From contig CANRCT010000003.1 of the NCBI GenBank assembly GCA_947629175.1, forward strand, positions 80,271 to 121,167: a DNA stretch of 40,897 nucleotides, in the 5' to 3' direction. This document shows positions 6,253-15,891 of the stretch, piece by piece. A program made the translations under genes and the position numbers. How positions within the stretch are numbered: the first letter of the stretch is position 1; every line of letters begins with the position of its first letter. The notes beneath the pieces are model-generated. The model did not search any database. It saw only the letters and a program-made list of their open reading frames with translations, and was not told the DNA's origin. Source of the DNA: an uncultured Muribaculaceae bacterium. Lineage in GTDB: Bacteria; Bacteroidota; Bacteroidia; Bacteroidales; Muribaculaceae.

Positions 6253-9200
6253 ATGAAAAAGACAGCTATGGCGGTCATGATAGCCCTTGCGGGCTGCGGA
6301 CTGCAAGCCCAGTCCTCCTCATCGACCGACGGCGAAGCGCGCTTGCTGCGTTTCCCCTCGACCAATGGCAAGGAGGTTGTATTCACCTATGCAGGCGACC
6401 TCTACACGGCGCCGCTGTCGGGTGGCGAGGCACGCCGCCTCACATCCCACGAGGGCTACGAGATGTTCCCGCGTTTCTCACCCGACGGCACCCACATCGC
6501 TTTCACGGGCCACTACGACGGCAACACCGAGGTGTATCTCATACCCTCCGTCGGCGGATCGCCCGAACGCCTCACCTATACGGCCACGAATGCACGCGAC
6601 GACATAGGCGACCGCATGGGGCCCAACAACATCGTCATGACATGGAGCCCCGACGGCAAACGGATCGTCTACCGCAACCGCATCTCCGACGGCTTCGACG
6701 GCAAACTCTGGACCATATCGCCCCAGGGAGGCATGCCGGAGGAGATACCCCTTCCCGAAGGAGGCTTCTGCAGCTTTTCGCCCGACGGCAAGCGCATGGC
6801 CTACAACCGTGTGATGCGTGAGTTCCGCAACTGGAAGTATTACCGCGGAGGCATGGCCGATGACATATGGATCTACGATCCCGAGGCTGCCACAGTCAAG
6901 AACATCACCGACAATGTGGCGCAGGACATCATACCTATGTGGATCGGCGACGAGATATTCTTTCTCTCCGACCGCGACATGACCATGAACATCTTCGTCT
7001 ACAACACTCTCACAGGCGCGACGGAGAAAGTGACCGACTTCACCGACTACGACGTGAAATTTCCATCGACCGACGGCCATATCATCGTCTTCGAGAAGGG
7101 CGGCTACCTGTACAAGCTCGACCCGGCCACGCGCGCGACATCACGCATCGACATCACCCTGCGCCCGGAGGCCAACTTCGCCCGCACCGAGCGCAAGCCG
7201 GCCGGAAAACTCCTGACGTCGGTATCGGCGTCGCCCGACGGAAAGCGTCTGGCCGTGACAGCCCGCGGCGAGGTGTTCGATGTGCCGGTCAAGGAGGGAG
7301 TCACCCGATGCCTCACTCTTACCCCGGGCGCCAACGAGCGCGGAGCCGAGTGGAGTCCCGACGGCAAGAGCATCGCATATATCTCCGACCGCACAGGCGA
7401 GACCGAGATCTGGCTCCAGCCTGCCGAGGGCGGAGAGCCGCGACAGCTGACCCGCGACAACGACACATACATACGCTCCCTCCAGTGGAGTCCCGATTCC
7501 CGCCATATCCTCTACACCGACCGCAAGAACCGCGTCGTGGAGGTTGATCCGGCAGGCGGTGACAAGCGCACGGTCACTCAGAATCCCGAAGGAGAATTTT
7601 TCGACATCGTCTACTCACCCGACAGCCGCTGGATCTCCTATACCCGCTCGGGAGCCAACAACATGGGCGTGGTCTACGTCATGGAACTCGCCACCGGCCG
7701 CGAGATTCCCATCACCGACAGCTGGTATGACTCCTCGTCGCCACTATTCAGCACCGACGGAAAATATCTGATATTCAGCTCTGCCCGCGATTTCAACCCG
7801 ATCTACAGCCGCACAGAGTGGAACCATGCCTACGGCTCCATGGACTGCCTCTACATGGCTCTCCTCGACTCCTCCACCCCTTCGCCATTCCTGCCTGCCA
7901 ATCCGGCCGTCGGAGCCGCCAAGACTCCCGATGCGAAGAAAGACGCCTCCGCCAAGGATGCTGCTCCGGCCGTGAAGATCGATCCTGAGAGACTCTCCTC
8001 GCGCATCATCCGCTTGCCTCTCTCCACCGGATGGTATTCGCCCGTCTACTCCGACGGCAGCCGCGTGTGGTACCGCACGGGAGGAGCTGTCAAATCGTTC
8101 GATCTCTCAAGCCGCAAGGAGGAGACAGTGGCAGAACGCGCGGCCATGGGAGTCAGCCCCGACGGCAAACACGCCCTCTTCCTGCGCGGCAATGACATTT
8201 TCGTCGCTCCCCTCACGGCAGGCAAGGCATCGCTCGACAAGCCGGTCGACACTTCCGGAGTCGTGGCCATAATCGACTATCCGCAGGAATGGGCGCAGAT
8301 CTTCGACGAGACCTGGCGCGCTTTCCGCGACGGCTTCTATCTCGAAAACATGCACGGGCTCGACTGGAAAGCCATTAAGACCAAATACGCCGCGCTACTC
8401 CCCTACGTCAAGACCCGTCTCGACCTCAACTACGTCATCGGAGCTATGATCGCCGAACTCGCCTGCGGCCACGCCTACGTCAACCCTGGTGATACTCCGC
8501 GCCCCGTCAACATCCCCATGGGACTCCTCGGAGCCGACATCTCGCGCGATAAGAGCGGATATTACCGCATCGACCGCATCCTCCCGGGCGCGCCCTACAG
8601 CGAGAGCCTCCGCTCCCCGATGCAGGAACCAGGAATGGACATCAAGGCCGGCGACTATATCACGGCCATCGACGGCGCCGACCTCGCCTCGTGTCCCAAT
8701 ATCTACAGCCTTCTCATCGACAAGGCCGACCGCCTCGTGGAGCTGCAGGTCAACTCCCGCCCCTCGGCCGTAGGCGCCCGCAAGGTGACAGTGCGTCCGA
8801 TCGACGACGAATACCCGCTGCGTCATTACGACTGGGTGCAGACCAACATCCGTAAGGTCAGCGAGGCCACCGACGGCCGCGTGGGCTACATCTATATCCC
8901 CGACATGGGTCCGGACGGCCTCAACGAGTTTGCGCGCTACTACTATCCGCAGCTCGACAAGGAGGCCCTCATCATCGACGACCGCGCCAACGGCGGCGGC
9001 AACGTTTCGCCCATGATCATAGAGCGACTGATGCGCAAGCCTTACCGTCTGACCATGAGCCGGACATCGTCGAAAGTCGGCACTATCCCCGAAGGCACCC
9101 ACACCGGTCCGAAGATACTGCTCATCAACAAGTACTCGGCATCTGACGGCGATCTCTTCCCCTGGAGTTTCAAAGCCAACAATCTCGGCACCGTCATCGG

Positions 9201-9492
9201 CACCCGCACATGGGGAGGCATCATCGGCATTAGCGGATCGCTCCCCTATATGGACGGAACTGACGTGCGCGTGCCCTTCTTCACCAACTACGACGCCTCC
9301 ACCGGCAAGTGGATAGTAGAGAACCACGGAGTGGACCCCGACATACTCGTCGACAACGATCCGCTGCGCGAATATGCCGGCGACGACCAGCAGCTCACGC
9401 GCGCCATCGAGGAAGCCCTGCGTCAGCTCCGCAACCGCAAGCCCCTGCCCCCTGTTCCCGCCCCCCGCACCTTCCGCGACCTCGGCCTCTGA
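6253..9492 (+). CDS. Tricorn-type S41 protease with N-terminal beta-propellers
   Basis: A 1079-residue protein. The N-terminus MIALAGC15 is a good lipobox, so it may be an exported lipoprotein. Residues ~25-660 hold repeated PD40/WD40-like strands (FSPDGTHIAF, WSPDGKRIVY, WSPDGKSIAY, SPDSRHILY), forming two propellers that gate substrate. A PDZ-like segment follows, then the S41 core with G739-H740 (GHAYV), S964-D965 (SASDGD) and E1023 (VENHGVDPD). His, nucleophilic Ser and Glu of the Tricorn active site are therefore kept, while the Ser that precedes the His in Thermoplasma Tricorn (Ser745) is Gly. It would cut peptides outside the cytoplasm. It stands alone with its own promoter and a strong terminator. 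Confidence 0.9.
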   Translation: MKKTAMAVMIALAGCGLQAQSSSSTDGEARLLRFPSTNGKEVVFTYAGDLYTAPLSGGEARRLTSHEGYEMFPRFSPDGTHIAFTGHYDGNTEVYLIPSVGGSPERLTYTATNARDDIGDRMGPNNIVMTWSPDGKRIVYRNRISDGFDGKLWTISPQGGMPEEIPLPEGGFCSFSPDGKRMAYNRVMREFRNWKYYRGGMADDIWIYDPEAATVKNITDNVAQDIIPMWIGDEIFFLSDRDMTMNIFVYNTLTGATEKVTDFTDYDVKFPSTDGHIIVFEKGGYLYKLDPATRATSRIDITLRPEANFARTERKPAGKLLTSVSASPDGKRLAVTARGEVFDVPVKEGVTRCLTLTPGANERGAEWSPDGKSIAYISDRTGETEIWLQPAEGGEPRQLTRDNDTYIRSLQWSPDSRHILYTDRKNRVVEVDPAGGDKRTVTQNPEGEFFDIVYSPDSRWISYTRSGANNMGVVYVMELATGREIPITDSWYDSSSPLFSTDGKYLIFSSARDFNPIYSRTEWNHAYGSMDCLYMALLDSSTPSPFLPANPAVGAAKTPDAKKDASAKDAAPAVKIDPERLSSRIIRLPLSTGWYSPVYSDGSRVWYRTGGAVKSFDLSSRKEETVAERAAMGVSPDGKHALFLRGNDIFVAPLTAGKASLDKPVDTSGVVAIIDYPQEWAQIFDETWRAFRDGFYLENMHGLDWKAIKTKYAALLPYVKTRLDLNYVIGAMIAELACGHAYVNPGDTPRPVNIPMGLLGADISRDKSGYYRIDRILPGAPYSESLRSPMQEPGMDIKAGDYITAIDGADLASCPNIYSLLIDKADRLVELQVNSRPSAVGARKVTVRPIDDEYPLRHYDWVQTNIRKVSEATDGRVGYIYIPDMGPDGLNEFARYYYPQLDKEALIIDDRANGGGNVSPMIIERLMRKPYRLTMSRTSSKVGTIPEGTHTGPKILLINKYSASDGDLFPWSFKANNLGTVIGTRTWGGIIGISGSLPYMDGTDVRVPFFTNYDASTGKWIVENHGVDPDILVDNDPLREYAGDDQQLTRAIEEALRQLRNRKPLPPVPAPRTFRDLGL

Positions 9493-9518
9493 GCCGTTGT
9501 ATGCCGACGTAGACCATT

Positions 9519-9559
9519 ACAGTCGCAATGCCCACAAACAGGCATTGCGACTGTTTTTG
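9519..9559 (+). terminator. Intrinsic terminator after the Tricorn gene
   Basis: A perfect 14-bp stem (ACAGTCGCAATGCC 9519-9532 / GGCATTGCGACTGT 9541-9554), an 8-nt loop and a T-run at 9554-9558. Its T-tract also supplies the -33 TTTG of the metF promoter. Confidence 0.9.
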
Positions 9560-9586
9560 TCATTATTATGAAAATGATTAAATTTG
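9556..9586 (+). promoter_or_regulatory. Promoter for metF operon
   Basis: TTTG at 9556-9559, a 19-nt spacer and TAAATTTG at 9579-9586 form a near-ideal Bacteroidota promoter. Transcription should start near 9591, at the first base of a palindrome. Confidence 0.75.
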
Positions 9587-9590
9587 CATC

Positions 9591-9612
9591 GGTAAGGCAT
9601 ATATGCTTTACC
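9591..9612 (+). promoter_or_regulatory. 22-nt near-perfect palindrome in the metF leader
   Basis: GGTAAGGCATA / TATGCTTTACC pairs over 11 positions with one G-U wobble. It begins at the predicted transcription start and ends 17 nt before the metF ATG. It could be an operator bound by a dimeric repressor or a 5'-end RNA hairpin; the sequence alone does not decide. Confidence 0.5.
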
Positions 9613-9629
9613 TGCTATGATCAATCAAT

Positions 9630-10595
9630 ATGAGTGCAACAATACCCGAAATAATAGGGAGCAAGACGTCGCGTGGATTCTCTATCGAGGTGCTTCCGCC
9701 GCTCAAAGGACGCGGTATCGGTCAGCTTTTCGAATCGGTCGACCGGCTTGCCGAATTCGGCCCCTCGTATATCAACATCACCACACACCGCAGCGAGCTT
9801 GTGTATAAATCCACCGCCGACGGACTCTACCAGCGCGTCAGCGAGCGCGCCCGTCCGGGCACGGTGGCTGTGGCCGCCGCCCTGCAGCAGCGCTACGGCA
9901 TCACGGCCGTGCCTCACCTCATATGCAGCGGTTTCACACGCGCCGAGACGGAATATGCCCTGATCGACCTGCGGTTTCTCGGCATCACAAATCTGCTCGT
10001 GCTCCGCGGCGACAAAGCGCGCCATGAGAGCCGCTTCACCCCTACTGCCGGAGGACACGCCCATGCAGTAGACCTCCAGCGGCAGATCAACGACTTCAAC
10101 CGCGGACTGATGGCCGACGGCACTGAAATGGACACGGATGACGGAGCTTCACCGTTCAGCTACGGAGTGGCAGGCTATCCGGAGAAACATGATGAAGCCC
10201 CTAATCCCGAAATGGACATAGAGTGGCTTAAGCACAAGATTGACAACGGGGCTCAATATGTCGTCACGCAGATGTTTTTCGACAACACACGGTATTTCGA
10301 TTTCGTGAAACGCTGCCGCCAGAACGGCATCAATGTTCCGATAATACCCGGCATCAAGCCGATTGTCACCAAAGGACAGCTGACACTGCTTCCTAAAGTG
10401 TTCCACGTCGATATTCCGTCGGATCTTGCCAATGCCGTTGCCGCATGCAGCGACGATTCCCAGGCCAAAGAGGTAGGAGTGGAATGGATGACCATGCAGA
10501 TGCGCGGTCTATATGATGCAGGAGTGCCTTCAGTACATATCTATTCACTTAACGCCACCCGCAGCGTGGCAGCAGCCCTGAAACAAGTATTATGA
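9630..10595 (+). CDS. metF: Methylenetetrahydrofolate reductase
   Basis: A 321-residue TIM-barrel flavoprotein. FSIEVLPP near the N-terminus holds the catalytic Glu20 (FEFFPP in E. coli), followed by YINITTH, the NLLVLRGD strand, FSYGVAGYPEKHDEAPN and GAQYVVTQMFFDN, then VPIIPGIKPI. It reduces 5,10-methylene-THF to 5-methyl-THF, the methyl donor for methionine synthesis, in the cytoplasm. Compared with the ~296-aa E. coli enzyme it has an extra segment after the GD motif (about residues 128-165). It is the first gene of a run with holB and an AddB-like nuclease joined by 4-bp overlaps, and its leader holds a palindrome that may control it. Confidence 0.95.
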   Translation: MSATIPEIIGSKTSRGFSIEVLPPLKGRGIGQLFESVDRLAEFGPSYINITTHRSELVYKSTADGLYQRVSERARPGTVAVAAALQQRYGITAVPHLICSGFTRAETEYALIDLRFLGITNLLVLRGDKARHESRFTPTAGGHAHAVDLQRQINDFNRGLMADGTEMDTDDGASPFSYGVAGYPEKHDEAPNPEMDIEWLKHKIDNGAQYVVTQMFFDNTRYFDFVKRCRQNGINVPIIPGIKPIVTKGQLTLLPKVFHVDIPSDLANAVAACSDDSQAKEVGVEWMTMQMRGLYDAGVPSVHIYSLNATRSVAAALKQVL

Positions 10596-11722
10596 GATTT
10601 GCCGACATACCGGGACACGACGACGTCAAGGCGCGCCTTCGGCAGATGGCCGACAGCGGCCGCATACCCCATGCCCTTCTCATCGAAGGCCCGTCGGGCA
10701 TAGGCAAGATGGCTCTTGCCAGAGCCTTCGCCCAGTATCTCACCTGTACGGGCGGACGCCCCGGAGGCGACAGTTGCGGCAGCTGTCCGTCGTGCCTCCA
10801 GCATCAGAGCTTCAACCATATCGACACGCACTATACCTTTCCGGTCGTCAAACGCGAAGGATCCCCCGAGACCCCCCTGAGCGACGACTATGCCGCACAG
10901 TGGCGCGAATACGCCGGCAATCGGCTCTACATGGATCTCGACCAGTGGACCGACTCCCTCGGACGCCGCAACGCCCAGCCTTCGATCTACGTCAGCGAAA
11001 GCGCCGCCCTCATACGAATGCTCTCGATGACGTCGCACCGCTCACCCTACCGCACCGTCATACTGTGGCTCCCCGAACGCATGGGCGCCGACACCGCCAA
11101 CAAGCTCCTCAAACTGATCGAAGAGCCCTACGAGGGCACTCTCTTCATCATGGTCAGCGATCAGCCGTCGCTTATACTCCCCACCATCTACTCGCGTCTG
11201 CAGCGCATCGAGGCCCGACGCCTGAGCGACGACACCGTGGCCCGCTATCTCGAGGAGCGCCACTCGATCGATCCGGCCGAGGCACTCATGCTCGCACACA
11301 ATGCCGAAGGATCGGCCGCTGCCGCCCTGCGTATGATCGACACACGTAGCGACAACCACGCTTTCTTCGAGCTGTTCACACGCCTGATGCGCCTGGCCTA
11401 CCAGCGCAAGATAGCCGACCTGCGCGGACTTGCCGCCGAACTCGCCGCCCTTGGACGCGAGAAAGAGATTAAATTCTACGACTATTGCGCGCGACTGGTG
11501 AGGGAGAACTTCGTGGCCAACTTCCATGTCGACCGCCTCAACTACATGAACCGTGAGGAACAGCAGTTCAGCGTCAACTTCGCCCGGTTCATAAATGAAA
11601 ACAATGTCGAGAAGATCATCCAGACCCTTGATGACGCCCGGATCGACATAGCCGGCAACGGCAACGGCCGTATCGTGGGCCTCGACGTAGCCATAAAGAT
11701 TATACTGCTCCTTAAGCAATGA
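10592..11722 (+). CDS. holB: DNA polymerase III delta' subunit
   Basis: A 376-residue clamp-loader ATPase. It has a P-loop GPSGIGK (33-39) and a zinc-binding cluster (Cys52, Cys62, Cys65, Cys68, as in the CxxCxxC of delta'/gamma), followed by ADTANKLLKLIEEP, the delta' equivalent of the Walker B-sensor region, and YSRLQR where clamp-loader ATPases carry the SRC arginine finger (Cys replaced by Leu). It loads the beta clamp with gamma/tau and delta at the replication fork. The ATG overlaps the metF stop by 4 bp, and its own stop overlaps the next gene by 4 bp, so the three genes are likely translated in a coupled way. Confidence 0.92.
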   Translation: MRFADIPGHDDVKARLRQMADSGRIPHALLIEGPSGIGKMALARAFAQYLTCTGGRPGGDSCGSCPSCLQHQSFNHIDTHYTFPVVKREGSPETPLSDDYAAQWREYAGNRLYMDLDQWTDSLGRRNAQPSIYVSESAALIRMLSMTSHRSPYRTVILWLPERMGADTANKLLKLIEEPYEGTLFIMVSDQPSLILPTIYSRLQRIEARRLSDDTVARYLEERHSIDPAEALMLAHNAEGSAAAALRMIDTRSDNHAFFELFTRLMRLAYQRKIADLRGLAAELAALGREKEIKFYDYCARLVRENFVANFHVDRLNYMNREEQQFSVNFARFINENNVEKIIQTLDDARIDIAGNGNGRIVGLDVAIKIILLLKQ

Positions 11723-14691
11723 CGACGTTTCTGCGGCAGATAGCACGCCGGTATGCCGAAGACGAGGAGAGCCGCGCAGGGCGCATATGCTTCGTATTCC
11801 CCAACAAACGCTCCGCCACCTTCTTCCGCTCCGCTATGGAACAGGAAGCGGGGAGCCGCGCAGCCCGAAGTCTCCGCGCAAAGACCATCAACTCCCTTGC
11901 CGCGTCGCTCACGCGCGGCAAGGAGGCCACTCGGCTTGAGGCGCTTCTGGTAATGTATAACGAATACCGGCGTATCATCGACGAGCAGTCGACAGCCCGC
12001 GGGTCGTCAGAAGCCATGGATTTCGACCGCTTCGCTTTCTGGGGCGACATGCTCATCAACGACTTCAACGATGTGGACCGCTATCTTGTGGATCCAGACA
12101 AGATTTTCGTCAACGCCCGGCGATTCAAGGAGATCAACTCCAATTATCTTACCCCCGAGCAGGCCGACGCCATACGCCGCTACTGGGGCGAAGACCGCAG
12201 CCACATGGCCATAGAACGCTTCTGGACCCACGTAGACGGCAAGGGACAATCGACAGTCCACACAAAGTTCCTGCGGCTATGGGAAGTGCTCGCACAGCTT
12301 TACCACCGCTACACTGAAAGCCTCCACGCCAAAGGACTGACCACCTCGGGCGCTATTTTCCGCGAAGCAGCCGAAGCTGTCAAAAAAGGGGACGCACTGC
12401 AACGCATGCCCTACAGCCGCTACGTGTTTATCGGATTCAATCTCCTCTCTACGTCTGAACACGTCATATTCAGTCACCTGCGCGACCGCGGCATGGCCGA
12501 CTTCTACTGGGACTGCGACTCTCCCGTCCTGCCCATGCCCGGCAATCCGGCCGGACAGCATATACGCTCCAATATGAGCGAATTTCCGTCGCTCTATCCT
12601 CTCGATCCACATACACCTCAACACGAGCCTGAGATAGAGATAATCGGAGTGCCCGGCAATATGGCCCAGGTTTCGGCCGCCGGCGAAACGCTGGCGCGAT
12701 GGATACGCCCCGAAGAGAGAGTCACAGACCCGGACAACGCCATAAACACCGCTGTGGTGCTACCCGATGAATCGCTGTTCATCCCGCTGGTGCACAACAT
12801 GCCCCGGGACATCAGCAAGATCAACGTCACTATGGGGTTCCCTTTCCGGCTGAGCCCCATATCTACGCTGCTGCGTCTTGTAGCCTCGCTCCAGATGCGA
12901 GCCCGGCGTGGAAGCGGAGGCCCTTCTTTCTACCACGAGGATGTCAGCAACCTGCTGGCCGATCCCAACGTGAGAAGATTATCACCCGAAGAGGCCGACG
13001 CGCTGGCCGACGACATAGCCGCCAACCGCCTGTTCAGAGTCGGAGAGAGCCACATCAGGGAATCCTACCCTACGCTTGCTCCGATTTTCACAGCCGTCAG
13101 ACTGACCGACGATACCGGCCTTATATGCGACTATCTGCGACGGATGGCCTCGATGATGATCGATACAGCCGACAGCCAGGAAGTGAACCGTCACTTCCTG
13201 CAGGCCTACATAAAAAAGATCGACGAGATACAGGCCACCATAGAAAACCACGGTATAACGATGCGCGGCGCCACGCTGACAGGCATGATCGAACGGGCTC
13301 TCCAGAACGAGATCGTCCACTTCAAAGGCGAGCCGCTCGCCGGACTGCAGGTGATGGGCATGCTTGAGACACGCGCGCTCGACTTCGACAACGTCATAGT
13401 AATGTCGATGAACGAACGTATCTTTCCGCGCCGCCACTATGCCAGCTCATTCATACCCGAAACCATCAGGAGAGGCTACGGGCTGCCGACATCGGATTTC
13501 CAGGAAAACGTCTACGCCTACTACTTTTATCGTCTCATCTCACGCGCATCGAGAGTGAGCCTGACCTACGACATGCGCACGTCAGGACTCCGCACCGGCG
13601 AACTGTCGCGATACGCCGTGCAGCTCCTGTATCTCTATCCGGGTGCGAAAGTGAACCACAGGCAACTGAAGTTCGGCAACATGCCCGTAGAACATCACAA
13701 CCTGACTGTGGAGAAAACGCCCCGCATCATGGAGCGACTGATGCGTTTCACATCGGAAGCGCCCGCAGGCCAGGGGGTCAATCTGTCGGCAAGCAACATC
13801 AACACCTATCTCGGCTGCCCGCTCGAATTCTACCTCCGTTATGTGGAGGGATTCGACCCTAACGACGAGATGCACGACTACATCGACGCCAGCACCAACG
13901 GCACCATAGTCCACGACACAGCCGAAGCATTCTACAATATGCTCAAGGGCGACGCCGAAAGCGTGACAGTGACAGCCGACATGCTCCGGCACCATATCGG
14001 CCATCCCGAACTGGCACTTGAAAAGATCATCACCCGAGTGATCAACCGCAACTTCCTCCGCCTGGGCGAGGATTGCCTCACGCCGCTGAAAGGGGAATCG
14101 CTGATTGCCGGCAACCTCGTCAGAGAGCTCATACTGACCATGCTGCGGAAAGAGATCGAGCTCACTCCCTTTACATTCATATCGGCAGAAAAGCCTTTTT
14201 TCACAGAAATAGATGCCGGACTACCATTCAGACTCCGTATCAAACAGCGTATTGACCGTATAGACCGCGTGGCAGGCAGACTGCGGATCGTAGACTACAA
14301 GACCGGAGGAGACAGCACCACCATCGACGCAGATCTCGACCGCCTGTTCGCGCGCGGCTACAGCGACGTCAAAGCAGTCCGTCAGCTTATCATCTACTGT
14401 ATGGTTTATGCCGCCGACAGCCACACCGACGAGCCGATACAGCCAGTGATCTATAAGTTCCGCGACATGGCCCTCGGTGGACTGCAGCCCCTGAAGATAA
14501 AGACCGACCGCTATCGTCTTGATGACCTGACCGACTATCATCAGGTGATCGACGGATTCACCGAACGTCTGCACACTGTGCTACGCGAGATATTCGACCC
14601 TGAACGACCATTCACAGCCACTGACGACGAGAAAGCCTGCACTTTCTGCCATTTCAAGGCAATATGCGGGCGCTCCGGCAAATCCGAATGA
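11719..14691 (+). CDS. AddB-like PD-(D/E)XK nuclease with Fe-S cysteines
   Basis: A 990-residue protein. The N-terminus (FVFPNKRSATFF) resembles the degenerate P-loop region of AddB-type proteins, in which the helicase core is not active. The C-terminal nuclease shows FRLRIKQRIDRIDR (about 834-850) and VDYKTGG (~857), the GxxDRID / D-Y-K motifs of the RecB-family nuclease. Cys700 (YLGCPLEF) together with Cys974, Cys977 and Cys983 (CTFCHFKAIC) gives the four-cysteine pattern of the iron-sulfur cluster seen in AddB and Cas4. It probably acts in double-strand-break resection with an AddA-like partner, which is not in this window. A 4-bp overlap with holB links expression. Confidence 0.88.
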   Translation: MTTFLRQIARRYAEDEESRAGRICFVFPNKRSATFFRSAMEQEAGSRAARSLRAKTINSLAASLTRGKEATRLEALLVMYNEYRRIIDEQSTARGSSEAMDFDRFAFWGDMLINDFNDVDRYLVDPDKIFVNARRFKEINSNYLTPEQADAIRRYWGEDRSHMAIERFWTHVDGKGQSTVHTKFLRLWEVLAQLYHRYTESLHAKGLTTSGAIFREAAEAVKKGDALQRMPYSRYVFIGFNLLSTSEHVIFSHLRDRGMADFYWDCDSPVLPMPGNPAGQHIRSNMSEFPSLYPLDPHTPQHEPEIEIIGVPGNMAQVSAAGETLARWIRPEERVTDPDNAINTAVVLPDESLFIPLVHNMPRDISKINVTMGFPFRLSPISTLLRLVASLQMRARRGSGGPSFYHEDVSNLLADPNVRRLSPEEADALADDIAANRLFRVGESHIRESYPTLAPIFTAVRLTDDTGLICDYLRRMASMMIDTADSQEVNRHFLQAYIKKIDEIQATIENHGITMRGATLTGMIERALQNEIVHFKGEPLAGLQVMGMLETRALDFDNVIVMSMNERIFPRRHYASSFIPETIRRGYGLPTSDFQENVYAYYFYRLISRASRVSLTYDMRTSGLRTGELSRYAVQLLYLYPGAKVNHRQLKFGNMPVEHHNLTVEKTPRIMERLMRFTSEAPAGQGVNLSASNINTYLGCPLEFYLRYVEGFDPNDEMHDYIDASTNGTIVHDTAEAFYNMLKGDAESVTVTADMLRHHIGHPELALEKIITRVINRNFLRLGEDCLTPLKGESLIAGNLVRELILTMLRKEIELTPFTFISAEKPFFTEIDAGLPFRLRIKQRIDRIDRVAGRLRIVDYKTGGDSTTIDADLDRLFARGYSDVKAVRQLIIYCMVYAADSHTDEPIQPVIYKFRDMALGGLQPLKIKTDRYRLDDLTDYHQVIDGFTERLHTVLREIFDPERPFTATDDEKACTFCHFKAICGRSGKSE

Positions 14692-14718
14692 TCAAACTTT
14701 ATCACTGATAAGTAAACG

Positions 14719-15822
14719 ATGATCTACGTCCACGTGCCATTCTGCCGCTCAAAGTGCGCTTATTGCGACTTCTATTCGCTGCCACGCCTGGAACTCGCCG
14801 GACAATATTGCGAGACGCTCCTTGCCGAATGGCGATCGCGGCGACACGAGACCGAAGGCCTCCCCTCTCCGGCTACGCTTTACATCGGTGGAGGCACCCC
14901 CTCGGCCCTCCCACGCCCGATGCTCCAGAGCATTATTGACGCTCTCGCCACACCATCGATGACCGAAATCACCATAGAGGTCAATCCGGAGGATGTCGAC
15001 AGCGAATTCATCAGATGGATCACAGACACTCCTGTAAGCCGCGTCAGCATGGGCATCCAGTCGCTGCGCGACGACGAACTGCGCATAGTGGGGCGTCGGC
15101 ATACGGCAGCACGCGCACTCGAAGCTCTCGACCGGCTCGCTTCCTCACGCCTCGACGTCAGCGCCGACCTGATCTACGGGCTCCCCGCTCAGACCACGGC
15201 ATCATTCGCCCAAAGTCTGAACGCGGTACTGGCCAGGCGTCCGGAACACCTTTCATGCTATCTGCTCTCATACGAGCCTGGAACCCGCCTCAACACCATG
15301 CGCTCTACGGGCCGCGTCAGGGAAGCGACCGATACGGAGGCCGAAGAAATGTTCACACATCTGTGCCAAACGGCAGCCGACGCCGGCTACAGACACTATG
15401 AGATCTCCAACTTCGCTCTGCCGGGCCATCAGGCAATCCACAACAGCGGCTACTGGGATCTTTCGCCTTACCTCGGGCTTGGCCCGGGAGCGCACAGTTT
15501 CGACGGCCGGGTGCGCCGATACAATCCGTCGGACCTCAAATCATACATAGCGAGCGGAGGCGAATCCTTTACCGTCACTGAAGAGGAAAATGCCGACGAA
15601 CGCCTCAACGACTACCTCATAATCCGCCTCCGCACTGCCGAAGGACTCGATCTTGACAGATTCGAGAATCTCTTCGGAGCTCACAATACCGACCGTCTTC
15701 TTGCTGACGCCGCACCTCATATCGCCGCCGGCCGACTGAATATGACCGGACGCAAACTGCAGATGGATCCCGATTGCTGGCTCGTCACCGACATGGTGCT
15801 CACCGACCTCATACACGTGTAA
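14719..15822 (+). CDS. hemW: Radical SAM family heme chaperone
   Basis: A 367-residue protein beginning MIYVHVPFCRSKCAYCDFYS. Cys9, Cys13 and Cys16 form the radical-SAM CxxxCxxC motif that ligates the 4Fe-4S cluster, followed by TLYIGGGTPSAL, ITIEVNPEDV, SMGIQSL and LSCYLLSYEPGT, the usual HemN/HemW order. Length matches HemW (~370 aa) rather than oxygen-independent coproporphyrinogen dehydrogenase HemN (~450 aa), and no HemN-type N-terminal extension is present. HemW binds heme and delivers it to membrane proteins. It follows the nuclease gene by 27 nt without a visible promoter, so it is likely the last gene of the metF run. Confidence 0.9.
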   Translation: MIYVHVPFCRSKCAYCDFYSLPRLELAGQYCETLLAEWRSRRHETEGLPSPATLYIGGGTPSALPRPMLQSIIDALATPSMTEITIEVNPEDVDSEFIRWITDTPVSRVSMGIQSLRDDELRIVGRRHTAARALEALDRLASSRLDVSADLIYGLPAQTTASFAQSLNAVLARRPEHLSCYLLSYEPGTRLNTMRSTGRVREATDTEAEEMFTHLCQTAADAGYRHYEISNFALPGHQAIHNSGYWDLSPYLGLGPGAHSFDGRVRRYNPSDLKSYIASGGESFTVTEEENADERLNDYLIIRLRTAEGLDLDRFENLFGAHNTDRLLADAAPHIAAGRLNMTGRKLQMDPDCWLVTDMVLTDLIHV

Positions 15823-15838
15823 CGACTCCACATATTAA

Positions 15839-15870
15839 TTTGTATTATCCAAAATTATTGGCTATATTTG
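15839..15870 (+). promoter_or_regulatory. Promoter in front of a broken regulator gene
   Basis: TTTG at 15839-15842, a 20-nt spacer and TATATTTG at 15863-15870 make a full -33/-7 pair, 21 nt before an ATG at 15892. The promoter looks intact although the gene behind it is not. Confidence 0.65.
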
Positions 15871-15891
15871 TATCATAATATTAGCAGTATT

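Noticed and set aside
8395-9327. A 310-codon minus-strand frame opposite the Tricorn gene
   Set aside because: It lies wholly inside the well-supported S41 protease region and resembles other antisense shadows here.
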